DNA from: Mycobacterium sp.
GTDB lineage: Bacteria > Actinomycetota > Actinomycetes > Mycobacteriales > Mycobacteriaceae
NCBI GenBank assembly: GCA_003987775.1
Contig: RXJD01000045.1
Span: 186,001 to 250,000 of the forward strand
Length of the DNA stretch: 64,000 bases
Direction of reading: 5' to 3'
This document shows, piece by piece, positions 31,043-41,010 of the stretch. The translations under genes were made by a program, and so were the position numbers. The notes under the pieces were generated by a model. That model had not been told where the DNA came from and did not search any database. It saw only the letters and a list, made by a program, of their open reading frames with translations. How positions within the stretch are numbered: position 1 is the first letter of the stretch; each line of letters begins with the position of its first letter.

Positions 31043-32256
31043 CCTCCCAGAGCGCGCCGGGCTCGCTGCAGGCTCTGCTCGATCAACCTGTCGGTTGCGC
31101 CGACGTAGCTCGGCGAAGGCTGCCGCCCGGCGAGTTCGGCGATCGCCTGTTGCTCTCCGAGAACGTCTGCCTTGCAGAGGTTTTCGTTCATCCGACCGGT
31201 GTGCACCTGCAGCCCGGCCAGCAGTTCGCCGCATTGCGAACCCGCCACCAGCGTGCGCCGGCCCAACGTGCGCACGGTGTCCCATTCGACATGCCAGGCG
31301 CCGTCGGGCCGCTCATCGTTGGCCAGTGCGGCCACCTGATGCAGCGTGGCGGCCAGCGGCGGGGCCGCCAGCGCGGCCCGCCGGATCAGGATGGACAGCA
31401 CGGGGTTTCGCTTGTGGGGCATCGCCGACGAACCGCCCCGGCCCTCGGCGGCAGGCTCGTTCAGCTCACCGACCTCGGGGCGGGCCAGGGTGACGACGTC
31501 GGAGGCGATGCGACCCCAGCCGTCGGTGCACGTCACCAGCGCATCGGCGACGGCGGTGAAGGGAGCCCGTGCGGTATGCCAGGGCGCACGGTAGTCCAGT
31601 CCCAACGTCGTCGCTGCGGTGCGCGCGACGCGTTCGGCGAGTTCGCCGGGGTCGGTGGCGCCGGTGCGCAGGGCGGCCAATTCCACCATGGCCGCCCACG
31701 TTCCGACTGCCCCGCCAAACTGAGCGGGGGTGGACAGGGCAGCAAGCCGGTCATGGGCGTCGAGTACGCCGGCAAGCCAGCCGGCCGCCTTGGCGCCGAA
31801 CGTGGTCGGCGCGGCATGCTGGGTGAGCGTGCGGGCGACCATGGACGTGTCCCGATGCGTCTCGGCAAGTGCGGACAACGTGCCGATCTGTGTCTCCAGC
31901 TGGGTCCGCAGTTGGACCAGGACGCCGCGCAACGCCAGCATCAGGGCGGTATCGATGACATCCTGGCTGGTCAGCCCCCGGTGGATCCACGGGCTCACCG
32001 CCGGTACCGCCCGCCGGCGCAGCAGGGCCACCAGACCGATCACCGGAGTGCCGCCGTCCTCGGCGGTGACGGCGAGACGCTCGCAGTCCTGCTCCCCCAC
32101 GAGGTTCCGCAGGTCGGCGCCCGAGACGGGTGCCAGGCCGGCGGTCCCCAGCGCGCCCAACCAGGCAGACTCCACCGCGACCATCGACTGCAACAGCGCC
32201 CGATCGCTCATGTGCTCACCGGCGCGTTCGTCGCCAGGCCACAGCAGGTTGCTCAC
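31039..32256 (-). CDS. pcaB: 3-Carboxy-cis,cis-muconate cycloisomerase
   Basis: A 405-residue fumarase/aspartase-superfamily enzyme. It carries the signature loop GSSAMPHKRNP and the HRGLTSQDVIDTA segment. In the protocatechuate branch of the beta-ketoadipate pathway it converts 3-carboxy-cis,cis-muconate to 4-carboxymuconolactone. The assignment rests on the family signature plus its position directly after pcaG, with a GTGA overlap. Later pathway genes (pcaC, pcaD, pcaI, pcaJ) are not in the window. It is somewhat shorter than proteobacterial PcaB (about 450), as is common in actinobacteria. Confidence 0.9.
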   Translation of the reverse strand: MSNLLWPGDERAGEHMSDRALLQSMVAVESAWLGALGTAGLAPVSGADLRNLVGEQDCERLAVTAEDGGTPVIGLVALLRRRAVPAVSPWIHRGLTSQDVIDTALMLALRGVLVQLRTQLETQIGTLSALAETHRDTSMVARTLTQHAAPTTFGAKAAGWLAGVLDAHDRLAALSTPAQFGGAVGTWAAMVELAALRTGATDPGELAERVARTAATTLGLDYRAPWHTARAPFTAVADALVTCTDGWGRIASDVVTLARPEVGELNEPAAEGRGGSSAMPHKRNPVLSILIRRAALAAPPLAATLHQVAALANDERPDGAWHVEWDTVRTLGRRTLVAGSQCGELLAGLQVHTGRMNENLCKADVLGEQQAIAELAGRQPSPSYVGATDRLIEQSLQRARRALGG

Positions 32257-32822
32257 GTCCGGTCGTCCCGGTAGGCCAGGAACACCGTCTGGTCAGGACC
32301 TTGCAGGCGCACATCGAAACGGTATCGCGTTCGGCGGGAATCACTTTCGGCGACACAGCGCATCGTCATGCGGCGTCGCGATGCCAGGCCGCCCAGCTCC
32401 GGGACGGTGTCCAGGTCGGCATCAGGCAGATAGGCGCGGGTGAACAGCCGATCCAATAATCCCCGGGCGAAGACGGTGACGGCGAAGTACGGCGGCCTCC
32501 CGGCACCCGTCGGACCCGGGGCGAGCGTGGTGAACGCGTAGCGTCCGTCCGGGTCGGTCGCCGCCCGGCCCCAGCCGGTAAATGATTGACCGTCACGGCG
32601 CAGCAAACCTGACGACCGAAGGATTCGGCCTTCGCTATCGGGCTGCCAGATCTCCACCAGTGCGTCCGGCACCGCAGCTCCGGCCCCGTCGTACACGGTG
32701 CCGTACAGTTCCACCGCACCGGGGAATGCGGCGCCGACTAGTTCGCGGTCGCGCGGGAACGGCAGCCCGATGCCGAAGAATGGTCCGACTGTTTGCCCTG
32801 GGGTGCAACGGAATTCGGCCAT
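32253..32822 (-). CDS. pcaG: Protocatechuate 3,4-dioxygenase alpha subunit
   Basis: The 189-residue alpha subunit of the intradiol dioxygenase that opens protocatechuate between the two hydroxyls. TPGQTVGPFFGIGLPF at the start and DALVEIWQPDSEGR are typical of the intradiol family. The alpha subunit lacks the iron ligands, which lie in PcaH. It starts four bases after pcaH stops and overlaps pcaB, consistent with one transcript. Confidence 0.92.
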   Translation of the reverse strand: MAEFRCTPGQTVGPFFGIGLPFPRDRELVGAAFPGAVELYGTVYDGAGAAVPDALVEIWQPDSEGRILRSSGLLRRDGQSFTGWGRAATDPDGRYAFTTLAPGPTGAGRPPYFAVTVFARGLLDRLFTRAYLPDADLDTVPELGGLASRRRMTMRCVAESDSRRTRYRFDVRLQGPDQTVFLAYRDDRT

Positions 32823-32826
32823 CGCA

Positions 32827-33561
32827 TCAACCCCGGCTCAAGACGATGTCCCAGCGGTAGCCGGTTGCGTACTCCGGCTCGGTGACGTCATGGTCGTAGT
32901 GGGCCACCAACTGGTGCCGCGCCACGGGATCGAGGACGGACTGGACGATCGGATCCAGCGCGATGAGCGGGTCACCGGGAAAATACATCTGGGTGACCAG
33001 GCGCTGGGTGAAAGCGGTTCCGAACACCGAGAAGTGGATGTGCGCCGGCCGCCACGCGTTGTGGTGGTTGCGCCAGGGATAGGGGCCCGGCTTGATGGTC
33101 GTAAAGCGATAGGAACCGTCGGGACCGGTCAGACAGCGGCCGGCGCCGGTGAAATTCGGGTCGAGCGGGGCGGGGTGCTGGTCACCTTCGTGGCGGTAAC
33201 GCCCGCCGGCATTGGCCTGCCAGATTTCCAACAGCTGTCCGGCCAGCGGCCGGCCCTCATCGTCCAACAGGCGTCCGGTCACGATGATGCGTTCCCCGAT
33301 CGGTTCACCCCGGTGCCCGGCCGTCAGGTCGGCGTCAAGCGGGTCGACATCCTGATGGCCGAAACACGGTGCCGATCGCTCGATCTCGTCGGGGTCGATG
33401 GCCAACAGTGGGTTGTCGGGGTGGCGCAGGATGCTACTGCGATAGGGCGGGTAATTCAGGCGCGGCGTTGCGTCGGCGCTGCCCGACTGGTGGCCGGCCG
33501 CGAGGGCGGCAATCTGCGCGGAGATGTCACGCTGCGACGCGACGCGCTCCCCGGCCTCCAC
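32827..33561 (-). CDS. pcaH: Protocatechuate 3,4-dioxygenase beta subunit
   Basis: The iron-binding beta subunit, 244 residues from the GTG chosen here. [15 protein letters not shown], the KPGPYPW tyrosine and the [11 protein letters not shown] pair of histidines correspond to the two Tyr and two His that hold the non-haem Fe(III). The start is uncertain: the frame stays open to an ATG at 33726, but that would leave only 31 bp to the divergent PE_PGRS start and add an atypical N-terminus. A TTG at 33597 is a third option. It is the first gene of pcaHGB. Confidence 0.9.
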   Translation of the reverse strand: MEAGERVASQRDISAQIAALAAGHQSGSADATPRLNYPPYRSSILRHPDNPLLAIDPDEIERSAPCFGHQDVDPLDADLTAGHRGEPIGERIIVTGRLLDDEGRPLAGQLLEIWQANAGGRYRHEGDQHPAPLDPNFTGAGRCLTGPDGSYRFTTIKPGPYPWRNHHNAWRPAHIHFSVFGTAFTQRLVTQMYFPGDPLIALDPIVQSVLDPVARHQLVAHYDHDVTEPEYATGYRWDIVLSRG

Positions 33562-33757
33562 ACCGCGTGAGGCTACTCGCTGCGCCGCCGCCGGCAAGTC
33601 CGGTTTGGTTGATACCCGCTGCGATCCCGTGTGCCGCCACGGCGAATTGACGTTTTTGTCAAAACGCCAACCCAGAGCAAATACCGGTGTTAGATTCCGG
33701 CACGCTGGCAAACACGTTCGTGGCAATTTCTCTCAACTGATCGTTGGAAGGACATCC

Positions 33758-35455
33758 ATGTCATATGTCGTCACCGTGCCCGAGTTCGTCGGATCTGCCG
33801 TCGGCGATCTGACCAACCTCGCGTCATCGATCAACGCGGCCAGGGCTGCGGCGGCAGGCTCGACCACCGGCGTCTTGGCGGCCGGCGCCGACGAGGTGTC
33901 GGCGGCTATCGCGAGCGTCTTCAGCTCGCACGCCCACAGCTTTCAGTCGCTGAGCGCGCAGGCTTCGGCCTTCCACAGCCAGTTCGTGCAAACCCTGAGC
34001 TCCAGTGCGGCGTCGTACGCCGGCGCCGAAGCCGCGAACCTGGCAAGCATCGCCGCGGCGCAGCCCGGCCTGGAGCTGTTCGGAGTGCTACTCGTCGGAG
34101 ACGGCGCAGCTGGGACCGCGGCGAATCCCAACGGCGGCAGGGGCGGCCTGCTGTGGGGCAATGGCGGTGCCGGCTACACCCAAACGGGGGCGTCCGGACT
34201 GGCCGGCGGTAACGGCGGCCGCGCGGGTCTGATCGGCAACGGCGGGGCGGGCGGCGGTGGCGGCTTCGGCGCGGCAGGCGGTCAGGGCGGGGCCGGCGGT
34301 TGGCTCTACGGCAACGGCGGCGCCGGCGGTGTCGGCGGCGCGGCGGCGTCGGGCTTCAACGGCGGATTGGCCGGCGCCGGCGGCCTCGGTGGAAACGCGG
34401 TCTTGTTCGGCAGCGGCGGCGCCGGCGGCAGCGGCGGCGCGGGCCTGGCCGGCGCCAACGCGATTACGCCCAACAACGGCACCGCCGCGTCCGGCGGCAA
34501 TGGGGCAGCAGCCTCGGGTGGTGCATTTCCGCCGGCCGTTAGCGGTGGCTCAGCCCAGCCCGGCGACCCTGGAACGCTCGGCCAGGTTGGTGGCACCGGC
34601 GGAGTCGGCGGTAGCGCGTCCTCAGCCAATGGCGGCATCCCGAGCGGGGTCTACCTGGCCCAAGGGGCGCCCGGTGGCCAGGGCGGTTTCGGCGGGGCCG
34701 GGAGCGACGCAGGTGTCGCCGGCGCCGGTGGCGTCGGTGGAATCGGCGGAGCCGGTGGCAACGCGGGACTCTTTTACGGTGACGGCGGCAATGGCGGACT
34801 CGGCGGCGCCGGCGGAATCGGCGGCTCGGGTGGCACCGCCGCCAACGGCGGCGTCGGCGGTACCGGAGGCGCCGCGACGGTCAGCACCATCGCCAACTTC
34901 TCCGCAAGCGGTCAGGCCGTCGGTGGCCAGGGCGGCACCGGTGGCCAGGGCGGCACCGGCGGCACCGGCGGCACCGGGGGCACCGGGGGTGCAGGCGGAG
35001 CCGGAGGCCGAGGAGCATTCTTCTTCGGCAGCGGCGGGGACGCGGGCTACGGCGGCGCCGGCGGCGGCGGCGGCACCGGCGGAATCGGCGGCGTCGGAGG
35101 CGGAGGTGGAGCCGGGGGCAACGCAGCGATCACCGGTGCAAGTGCGTTCAACGCGTCCGACGGCGGTTTCGGCGGCAACGGCGGCCGGGGCGGGACCGGC
35201 GGCGACGGGGGTGCCGGCGGCAGCGGCGGCGCGGCCGGCACGGCCGGGGCGGGCGGGTTGTTCGGCCTGGCGGGCGCCGCCGCCACCGGTGGCGCGGGTG
35301 GCTTCGGCGGTGACGGCGGGGCGGCCGGTGCTGCGGGCGCCGGTTCGACGGTCGTCGGCACGGCGACCGGAACCAACCCGGCACCGGGGCAGCCGGGCGT
35401 CGCGGGTCCCGCGGGCAGCAACGGCAACGACGGCGCCCCCGGCGCGAACGGCTGA
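33758..35455 (+). CDS. PE_PGRS family protein
   Basis: A 565-residue PE_PGRS protein. The PE domain starts [18 protein letters not shown]. The linker is of the [21 protein letters not shown] type rather than the GRPLIGDG type of the other PE_PGRS proteins here. The repeat region ends [18 protein letters not shown] site precedes the ATG. It is most like the next PE_PGRS downstream and the two form a tandem pair separated by 205 bp containing a strong hairpin. Confidence 0.92.
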   Translation: MSYVVTVPEFVGSAVGDLTNLASSINAARAAAAGSTTGVLAAGADEVSAAIASVFSSHAHSFQSLSAQASAFHSQFVQTLSSSAASYAGAEAANLASIAAAQPGLELFGVLLVGDGAAGTAANPNGGRGGLLWGNGGAGYTQTGASGLAGGNGGRAGLIGNGGAGGGGGFGAAGGQGGAGGWLYGNGGAGGVGGAAASGFNGGLAGAGGLGGNAVLFGSGGAGGSGGAGLAGANAITPNNGTAASGGNGAAASGGAFPPAVSGGSAQPGDPGTLGQVGGTGGVGGSASSANGGIPSGVYLAQGAPGGQGGFGGAGSDAGVAGAGGVGGIGGAGGNAGLFYGDGGNGGLGGAGGIGGSGGTAANGGVGGTGGAATVSTIANFSASGQAVGGQGGTGGQGGTGGTGGTGGTGGAGGAGGRGAFFFGSGGDAGYGGAGGGGGTGGIGGVGGGGGAGGNAAITGASAFNASDGGFGGNGGRGGTGGDGGAGGSGGAAGTAGAGGLFGLAGAAATGGAGGFGGDGGAAGAAGAGSTVVGTATGTNPAPGQPGVAGPAGSNGNDGAPGANG

Positions 35456-35480
35456 CCATAGCCAGGAGCAGCACCTTCTT

Positions 35481-35525
35481 CGACACGGCCGGGCATGGCG
35501 TCATCCGTCATGCCCGGCCGTGTCG
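35481..35525 (+). terminator. Strong hairpin between tandem PE_PGRS genes
   Basis: A perfect 17-bp stem (CGACACGGCCGGGCATG against its complement at 35509-35525) with an 11-nt loop, 25 bp after the PE_PGRS stop. There is no T-run after it, as is common for proposed mycobacterial terminators. Confidence 0.75.
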
Positions 35526-35660
35526 CATTCCCGCACGGTTGCTGCGCGACTCTGGGTGCGATCATCGCTGAACTAATCTTCGTGGTTGAAGATTTGTTCA
35601 TAATCGGATAAAACCTTCACTAGAACGGTTCCGCCCGGCGGGCAAAGAAGGTTTTCCGCG

Positions 35661-37328
35661 ATGTCATATCTGCTCAGCACACCGGACTTAATCGGAGTCG
35701 CCGTCGGTGACCTGACCACGCTGGCGTCGTCCATCGACGCGGCTAGGGCGGCTGCGGCGCGCTCCACCACCAGCCTCGCAGCGGCCGGCGCCGACGAAGT
35801 CTCGTCGGCCATCGCGGCGCTGTTCAGCACGCACGCCCAGAGTTTTCAGGCGCTGAGCAGTCGGGTGTCGGCGTTCCACAGTCAGTTCGTCCAGACTCTG
35901 CACGACAGCGTGGCGTCCTACGCCAGCGCCGAGGCCGCCAACCTCGCCGGCCTCGCCGCCGCCGAACCCGGTCTGGATCTGTTCGGTGTGCGGCTCGTCG
36001 GCGACGGAGCCAACGGCACCGCGGCGAATCCGGACGGCGGCAACGGGGGGCTGCTGTGGGGCAACGGCGGCTCCGGCTACACCCAGCCGGGTTCATCCGG
36101 ACTGACCGGCGGCAACGGCGGCAACGCCGGCCTGTTCGGCAACGGCGGACGCGGCGGTGGTGGCGGATACGGCGCAGCCGGTGGCCGCGGTGGCGCCGGC
36201 GGGTGGCTCTTCGGCAACGGCGGCTCGGGCGGAACCGGGGGCGCCGCGGTCGCGGGCTTTCACGCCGGATCCGCCGGCAACGGCGGCGCCGGCGGTAGCG
36301 CGAATCTGTTCGGCAATGGCGGCGCCGGCGGCCTGGGCGGCACGGGCCTGGCCGGAACGGGTGTTGCGACACCGGTCAGCGGTCCCGCCGCCATTGGTAG
36401 CAGCGGTGGCGATCACATCGGCACGGTGCCCGGGCTGTTCACCGGCGGTGATGGCGCCGCCGGCACGTCCGGATCCGCGGGACAGGTTGGTGGCACCGGC
36501 GGCAGCGGCGGTACGGGCGGCAATTCCGGCACCAACAACGCGCTCTACCTCGCCGAAGGCGGCGCCGGGGGCCAGGGCGGGATGGGCGGTCTAGGCAGTA
36601 ACGCCGCCATCGCGGGAGCCGGCGGTCACGGCGGGGCCGGCGGCAATGCCGGGCTGTTGTTCGGAGACGGTGGGGCCGGTGGGGCCGGCGGCGTCGGCGG
36701 CCTCGGCGGCTCGGGCGGCGCCGGCGCGACAGGCGGCGTGGGCGGTGCCGGCGGCGCGGCGTCCGTCAGTGCCGCCGCCCCGGGCATCGGGCAGGCTAGC
36801 GCCGGTGTCGGCGGCAACGGAGGCGTCGGCGGCACCGGAGGTGTCGGGGGCACCGGCGGGGCCGGCGGCGACGGGGGCAACGGCGGGCGCGGCGGGATGC
36901 TGATCGGCCATGGCGGCGATGCCGGGTACGGCGGCGCCGGCGGCATCGGTGGCGCCGGCGGTGTGGGCGCTGCCGGCGGGGCCGGTGGAGTCGGCGGCAA
37001 CGCCACCGCTGCCGGCACCGGAGACAACGATTCGACCGGCGGCACCGGCGGCACCGGCGGATCAGGCGGCACCGGCGGGGCCGGTGGCACCGGCGGCACC
37101 GGCGGTGCGGCTGGCACGGCGGGGGCCGGGGGGTTGCTCGGCTCGGTGGGTGACGGCGCGACCGGCGGCACAGGCGGTGCGGGCGGTGCCGGTGGTGCGG
37201 GCGGCGCGGGTGGCGCCGGAGGTGCGGGTGGTCGCGCCGCCGGCGGCAACGCGACCGCGGGCAGCGTAGGCGGCAACGGCGCCAACGGAAGCACCGGTAG
37301 CCAGGGCGCGAGCGGCGCCAGTGGGTGA
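35661..37328 (+). CDS. PE_PGRS family protein
   Basis: A 555-residue PE_PGRS protein. The PE domain starts [18 protein letters not shown] and carries the same [21 protein letters not shown] linker as its upstream neighbour. The early repeat region also keeps the neighbour's [13 protein letters not shown] and [15 protein letters not shown] blocks ([13 protein letters not shown] and [14 protein letters not shown] there). This supports tandem duplication followed by divergence. The stop lies 34 bp before the methyltransferase start. Confidence 0.92.
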   Translation: MSYLLSTPDLIGVAVGDLTTLASSIDAARAAAARSTTSLAAAGADEVSSAIAALFSTHAQSFQALSSRVSAFHSQFVQTLHDSVASYASAEAANLAGLAAAEPGLDLFGVRLVGDGANGTAANPDGGNGGLLWGNGGSGYTQPGSSGLTGGNGGNAGLFGNGGRGGGGGYGAAGGRGGAGGWLFGNGGSGGTGGAAVAGFHAGSAGNGGAGGSANLFGNGGAGGLGGTGLAGTGVATPVSGPAAIGSSGGDHIGTVPGLFTGGDGAAGTSGSAGQVGGTGGSGGTGGNSGTNNALYLAEGGAGGQGGMGGLGSNAAIAGAGGHGGAGGNAGLLFGDGGAGGAGGVGGLGGSGGAGATGGVGGAGGAASVSAAAPGIGQASAGVGGNGGVGGTGGVGGTGGAGGDGGNGGRGGMLIGHGGDAGYGGAGGIGGAGGVGAAGGAGGVGGNATAAGTGDNDSTGGTGGTGGSGGTGGAGGTGGTGGAAGTAGAGGLLGSVGDGATGGTGGAGGAGGAGGAGGAGGAGGRAAGGNATAGSVGGNGANGSTGSQGASGASG

Positions 37329-37362
37329 CACGGGACCCTCGCCGACCGATACCCTGAGCGCC

Positions 37363-38142
37363 ATGCCGAGCGACTACGTGTACGACCAGGACTTCGCCGA
37401 GGAACGGACCCGGCTGGGTGCCATGGAGAGCCTGTGGGACGCGGGAACCCAGGCGCTGCTCGAAGAACTCGGGCTCGGTCGTTCCGAAAAGCCCTGGCGC
37501 TGTTTGGAAGTCGGCGCCGGGGGCGGGTCACTACTGCACTGGATGACCGGTCGCGGCGCTTCCGTGGTGGCCGTCGACATCGACACCCGCTTCATCGAAC
37601 CACTGGCCAGTGACGCCATCGACGTGCGGCGCCTCGACATCCGCACCGACGAACTCCCCGAAGGCCAATTCGACCTGGTGCACTCCCGCCTGGTGCTCGA
37701 GCATCTGCCGGACCGGCGACAGATCATCGACCGCCTGGCGACGACCCTGCGCCCCGGCGGATGGATGGTGATCGAAGATCTGGACTGGACACCGTTCGGC
37801 TTCGACAAAGCCGACGCCGAACTCGAGCTCGTCACCGATGCCATCCTGTCGTTCATGCAGCAGGCCGGTTTCGAGCCGCGTTACGGCCGTCGCGTGGTCG
37901 CCGATCTTGCCGCCGCCGGGCTGACCGAAGTCCGCGGCGAAGGCCGGGCACGGGTAATCGATTCCAGCGCAGCGGGTTTCGACTTTTTCAGGTTGTCCTT
38001 CGAGAGTCTGCGCGCGGCCGTCGTCGAGGCTGGGCTGATCGCAAGTGCGGACGCCGATGCGGCCGCGGCACGCTTCACCGGCGACGTCCGCGTTTTCACG
38101 CCGATCATGATGGCCGGCATCGGACGACGGCCGCTGGACTAA
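37363..38142 (+). CDS. SAM-dependent methyltransferase
   Basis: A 259-residue class I methyltransferase. Motif I is CLEVGAGGGSLLHWM, the acidic residue after strand 2 is in VVAVDIDTRF, and LVHSRLVLEHLPDR with LRPGGWMVIEDLDW completes the core. The ATG at 37363 (MPSDYVYDQDF) is preferred to a GTG at 37321 inside the PE_PGRS end. The acceptor is unknown. It converges on the hemerythrin-like gene with a four-base overlap. Confidence 0.88.
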   Translation: MPSDYVYDQDFAEERTRLGAMESLWDAGTQALLEELGLGRSEKPWRCLEVGAGGGSLLHWMTGRGASVVAVDIDTRFIEPLASDAIDVRRLDIRTDELPEGQFDLVHSRLVLEHLPDRRQIIDRLATTLRPGGWMVIEDLDWTPFGFDKADAELELVTDAILSFMQQAGFEPRYGRRVVADLAAAGLTEVRGEGRARVIDSSAAGFDFFRLSFESLRAAVVEAGLIASADADAAAARFTGDVRVFTPIMMAGIGRRPLD

Positions 38143-38624
38143 ATCGCCTTGAACAGCGCGGCTTTGCCCCGGGTACGCAGCTTGTGCAGGGACGAACCGC
38201 GCAACTGGGCGATCCGCGCCGCCATCTTGTTCCCGAGTTCCTCGAGTTCGGCGTCAGTGATCTGCACCGGCGGCGGCGCGGGAATCATGTCGCGTTCCTC
38301 TTCGTCGGCATGCGCCTCCAGCACGGTCTTGAACGTGTTCCACTCGTCCTCGTAAGCCGATGAACTCTGTGGGGTCCGCAGCAGCACGCCCAACTGATCC
38401 ACCACCTGGCGATGTTCGGCGTGGGCAACCGCGATCAACTCACTGGCCGCCGCCAACGCCGGGTAATACAGGTCATCCTCGATCCGGAAGTGAATATCGA
38501 GCTCCAGCAGCATCTCGTCGAACAGTTCATGGCGCTCCTGACTGTTCACTGGCGCCTCACTGACCTTGCGCCCCAGGCCTTTCAGCACCACATGGTGATC
38601 CTTGAGCACTTCATATGCATTCAA
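38139..38624 (-). CDS. Hemerythrin-like protein (Rv2633c ortholog)
   Basis: A 161-residue HHE four-helix protein with metal-binding His and Glu residues in LKDHHVVLK, ELDIHFRIEDDLYYP, HAEHRQV and EAHADEEERDMIP. Length and sequence match the recalled M. tuberculosis Rv2633c, a di-iron hemerythrin-like protein reported to have catalase activity. The start is a TTG at 38624 that overlaps the stop of the DUF2231-Rieske gene (TTGA), so translation is probably coupled. This start is favoured because MNAYEVLKDHH aligns with the ortholog's N-terminus. Confidence 0.88.
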   Translation of the reverse strand: MNAYEVLKDHHVVLKGLGRKVSEAPVNSQERHELFDEMLLELDIHFRIEDDLYYPALAAASELIAVAHAEHRQVVDQLGVLLRTPQSSSAYEDEWNTFKTVLEAHADEEERDMIPAPPPVQITDAELEELGNKMAARIAQLRGSSLHKLRTRGKAALFKAI

Positions 38625-39520
38625 TTGGCCACTCCGCGCACTTCCACATTTCCCTCCCTCAATCGAGCCTCGTAGCACGGCAACGGTGCGGCCGACGGGC
38701 CACGCAGCACTTCGCCTGACTCCAGCGCGAATCGTGACCCGTGCCAGGGACACACGATCCGACCGCGATCGACCCAGCCGTCGGCCATCGGCGCCGCCAG
38801 GTGGGGACAGAACTCGCCGAATGCCGCCACTTCTCCCGGCTTGCTCTGGCACACAACCAGTCCGACGCCGTCCACCTCCACGCGAACCGGCTTGCCGTTG
38901 AGTGCGCCGGCCGGCAGCACCGGTGTCCACTGCCGGGTGCGTAACCGCTCACCGCTCTGGTCGACGCCGATGCCGGAATCGAACACCAACGCACCACCGA
39001 GGTAGCTGCCGCCCAGCGTGATCGCATACCCGGCCGCCGCCAGCCCCGCTCCCCGCAGACGGTGCCCGTGGTGGCGGTCCCGCCAGGACAGTCCGTAGAG
39101 CAGCGTCGCGACGGAATTCACCGCACCGTGCACCAACCCGACGCGTCGATCCGCCTGGTGGGTGTGCTGCCAATCGGACACCCCGGTGACCGCCGACGCG
39201 ATGCTGGCCGCAATCCCGAGGCCGAGGGCATGCGAGGCGATCTGAGCGGTGTTCCGCTCGGCGGCCGGTCGCCGTGCCGGCACCAGACTCAACGCATCCA
39301 GCGCCACTGCCGTGCCGAGTGCTCCGCTGGCCAGCGATGCCAGGGGCGGATGCACCGGATGCCCGAGCCAGACGCCGTTCAGTGCGTTCATCACGCGGTC
39401 CCTCATCCGCCCCAGAGCGTTGAACAGGAAAGCCATGATGTGCTCAAGACGGTAGCTGGGCCGATCGAGCCACTCCTGTCGTTCGATCATGGCCAGCACC
39501 CGCGGACCGAACTTCCGCAT
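38621..39520 (-). CDS. DUF2231 membrane protein with C-terminal Rieske domain
   Basis: A 299-residue fusion. The N-terminal half is a DUF2231 membrane domain of about four helices starting at LGHPVHPPLASLASGALG. The C-terminal 100 residues are a Rieske ferredoxin-like domain with CPHLAAP and CPWHGS, cluster ligands Cys238, His240, Cys257 and His260. GGGGAGG lies just before the ATG at 39520. The fusion suggests membrane-linked electron transfer. It is co-transcribed with the hemerythrin-like gene and divergent, over 170 bp, from the ring-hydroxylating dioxygenase operon. Confidence 0.85.
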   Translation of the reverse strand: MRKFGPRVLAMIERQEWLDRPSYRLEHIMAFLFNALGRMRDRVMNALNGVWLGHPVHPPLASLASGALGTAVALDALSLVPARRPAAERNTAQIASHALGLGIAASIASAVTGVSDWQHTHQADRRVGLVHGAVNSVATLLYGLSWRDRHHGHRLRGAGLAAAGYAITLGGSYLGGALVFDSGIGVDQSGERLRTRQWTPVLPAGALNGKPVRVEVDGVGLVVCQSKPGEVAAFGEFCPHLAAPMADGWVDRGRIVCPWHGSRFALESGEVLRGPSAAPLPCYEARLREGNVEVRGVAN

Positions 39521-39649
39521 GTAATCCTCCCCTGGTGCGACGACCAATTGGGCCGCAAATGCCAGAATTCCCTGTCATCGCCGCGGTTTGAATGTGAGGC
39601 GCCTGTGAGTTGCCGTTTGAACTGCTGTGGCCGCAGGGCAGAATAGCTC

Positions 39650-39662
39650 TCTGTAGAACAGA
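39650..39662. promoter_or_regulatory. Short inverted repeat in the divergent dioxygenase promoter
   Basis: TCTGT and ACAGA are separated by AGA, 28 bp before the dioxygenase alpha start. It could be part of an operator for the IclR regulator at the other end of the operon. The dyad is short and may be chance. Confidence 0.25.
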
Positions 39663-39690
39663 AGGATGCCGGGAGCGAGGCGAGGTGCAG

Positions 39691-41010
39691 GTGAGCGATC
39701 AACTCTTCGACCATGTCCGTCGGGGCATGATCCCCGCGCACATCTACAACGACGCCGATCTGTTCGCGCTGGAAAAGGAGAAGCTTTTCAGCCGAGCGTG
39801 GATGTTCGTGGCGCACGAGTCCGAAGTTCCGCACGACGGTGACTACGTGGTGCGCCGGGTGCTCGACGATTCGTTCATCGTCACCCGCGACTCCGGTGGC
39901 CGGGTACGGGCCCTGTTCAACATGTGCCTGCACCGCGGGATGCAGGTGTGCCGCGCCGAGATGGGCAACGCCTCCAATTTCCGCTGCCCCTATCACGGTT
40001 GGACGTACCGCAACGACGGCCGCCTCACCGGTCTGCCGTTCCATCGGGAAGCCTACGGCGGCGACCAGGGCTTCGACAAAAGCCAAACGCTGCTTCCTGC
40101 ACCGAATTTGGACAGCTACAACGGCATGATCTTCGTCAGTCTGGACCCGCACGCTCCGCCGTTACGGGAATTTCTCGGCGACTTCGCGTTCTACCTCGAC
40201 TTCTACACCAAGCAGAGCACCCAGGGACTGCAGGTGCGGGGTCCGCAGCGGTGGCGGATCAGGGCCAACTGGAAGATCGGGGCGGAGAACTTCTCCGGCG
40301 ACATGTACCACACACCACACACGCACGCCTCGATCGTCGACATCGGCCTGTTCCGGGAACCCAAGGCGCAGAAGCGCAAAGACGGCGCCACCTACTGGGC
40401 CCACCGCGGCGGCGGAACCACCTACAAGCTGCCCCCGGGTGACTTCGACGAGCGCATGCGCTACGTCGGATACCCCGACGAGATGATTGACCGGATCAAG
40501 TCGGTCTGGTCGCCGGCACACCAACAGGTGGTGGCCCAGGACGGCTTCATGTTCTCGGCGGCAACCTGTTTCCCGAACCTGAGCTTCGTGCACAACTGGC
40601 CCAAGCTCCCTCATAGCGAGCAGGTGCTGCCGTTCATCTCGATCAGGCAGTGGCAACCGATCAGCGAGAACGAGACCGAGGTGTGTTCGTGGTTCGCCGT
40701 CGACGCGGCCGCCCCGGAGCAGTTCAAGAAAGACTCCTACCAAGCGTATTTGATGTGCTTCGGGTCGACCGGCATGTTCGAGCAGGACGACGTGGAGAAC
40801 TGGGTGTCGCTGACCACCACCGCGGGCGGTTCGATGGCGCGGCGGCTACTGCTGAACAGCAGGATGGGACTGCTCTCCGACGACAGCCCGGTGATCGAGG
40901 CGCTGCCCCCGGAGTCGTTCCACGGGCCCGGCAGGGCGCAGGTCGGCTACAACGAGTACAACCAGCGGGAGCTGCTCAAGCTGTGGGCGCAGCAATTGGA
41001 GTCAGTATGA
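39691..41010 (+). CDS. Aromatic ring-hydroxylating dioxygenase, alpha subunit
   Basis: The large subunit (439 residues) of a Rieske non-haem iron dioxygenase, which adds both atoms of O2 to an aromatic ring to give a cis-dihydrodiol. Rieske ligands are in CLHRG (Cys79, His81) and CPYHGW (Cys99, His102). The catalytic iron site is in ENFSGDMYHTPHTH (His about 207 and 212, with the bridging Asp before them). The operon composition points to an aromatic carboxylate such as phthalate. A GTG at 39685 is an alternative start; the chosen GTG at 39691 has GAGG five bases upstream. It is coupled to the beta subunit gene. Confidence 0.9.
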   Translation: MSDQLFDHVRRGMIPAHIYNDADLFALEKEKLFSRAWMFVAHESEVPHDGDYVVRRVLDDSFIVTRDSGGRVRALFNMCLHRGMQVCRAEMGNASNFRCPYHGWTYRNDGRLTGLPFHREAYGGDQGFDKSQTLLPAPNLDSYNGMIFVSLDPHAPPLREFLGDFAFYLDFYTKQSTQGLQVRGPQRWRIRANWKIGAENFSGDMYHTPHTHASIVDIGLFREPKAQKRKDGATYWAHRGGGTTYKLPPGDFDERMRYVGYPDEMIDRIKSVWSPAHQQVVAQDGFMFSAATCFPNLSFVHNWPKLPHSEQVLPFISIRQWQPISENETEVCSWFAVDAAAPEQFKKDSYQAYLMCFGSTGMFEQDDVENWVSLTTTAGGSMARRLLLNSRMGLLSDDSPVIEALPPESFHGPGRAQVGYNEYNQRELLKLWAQQLESV

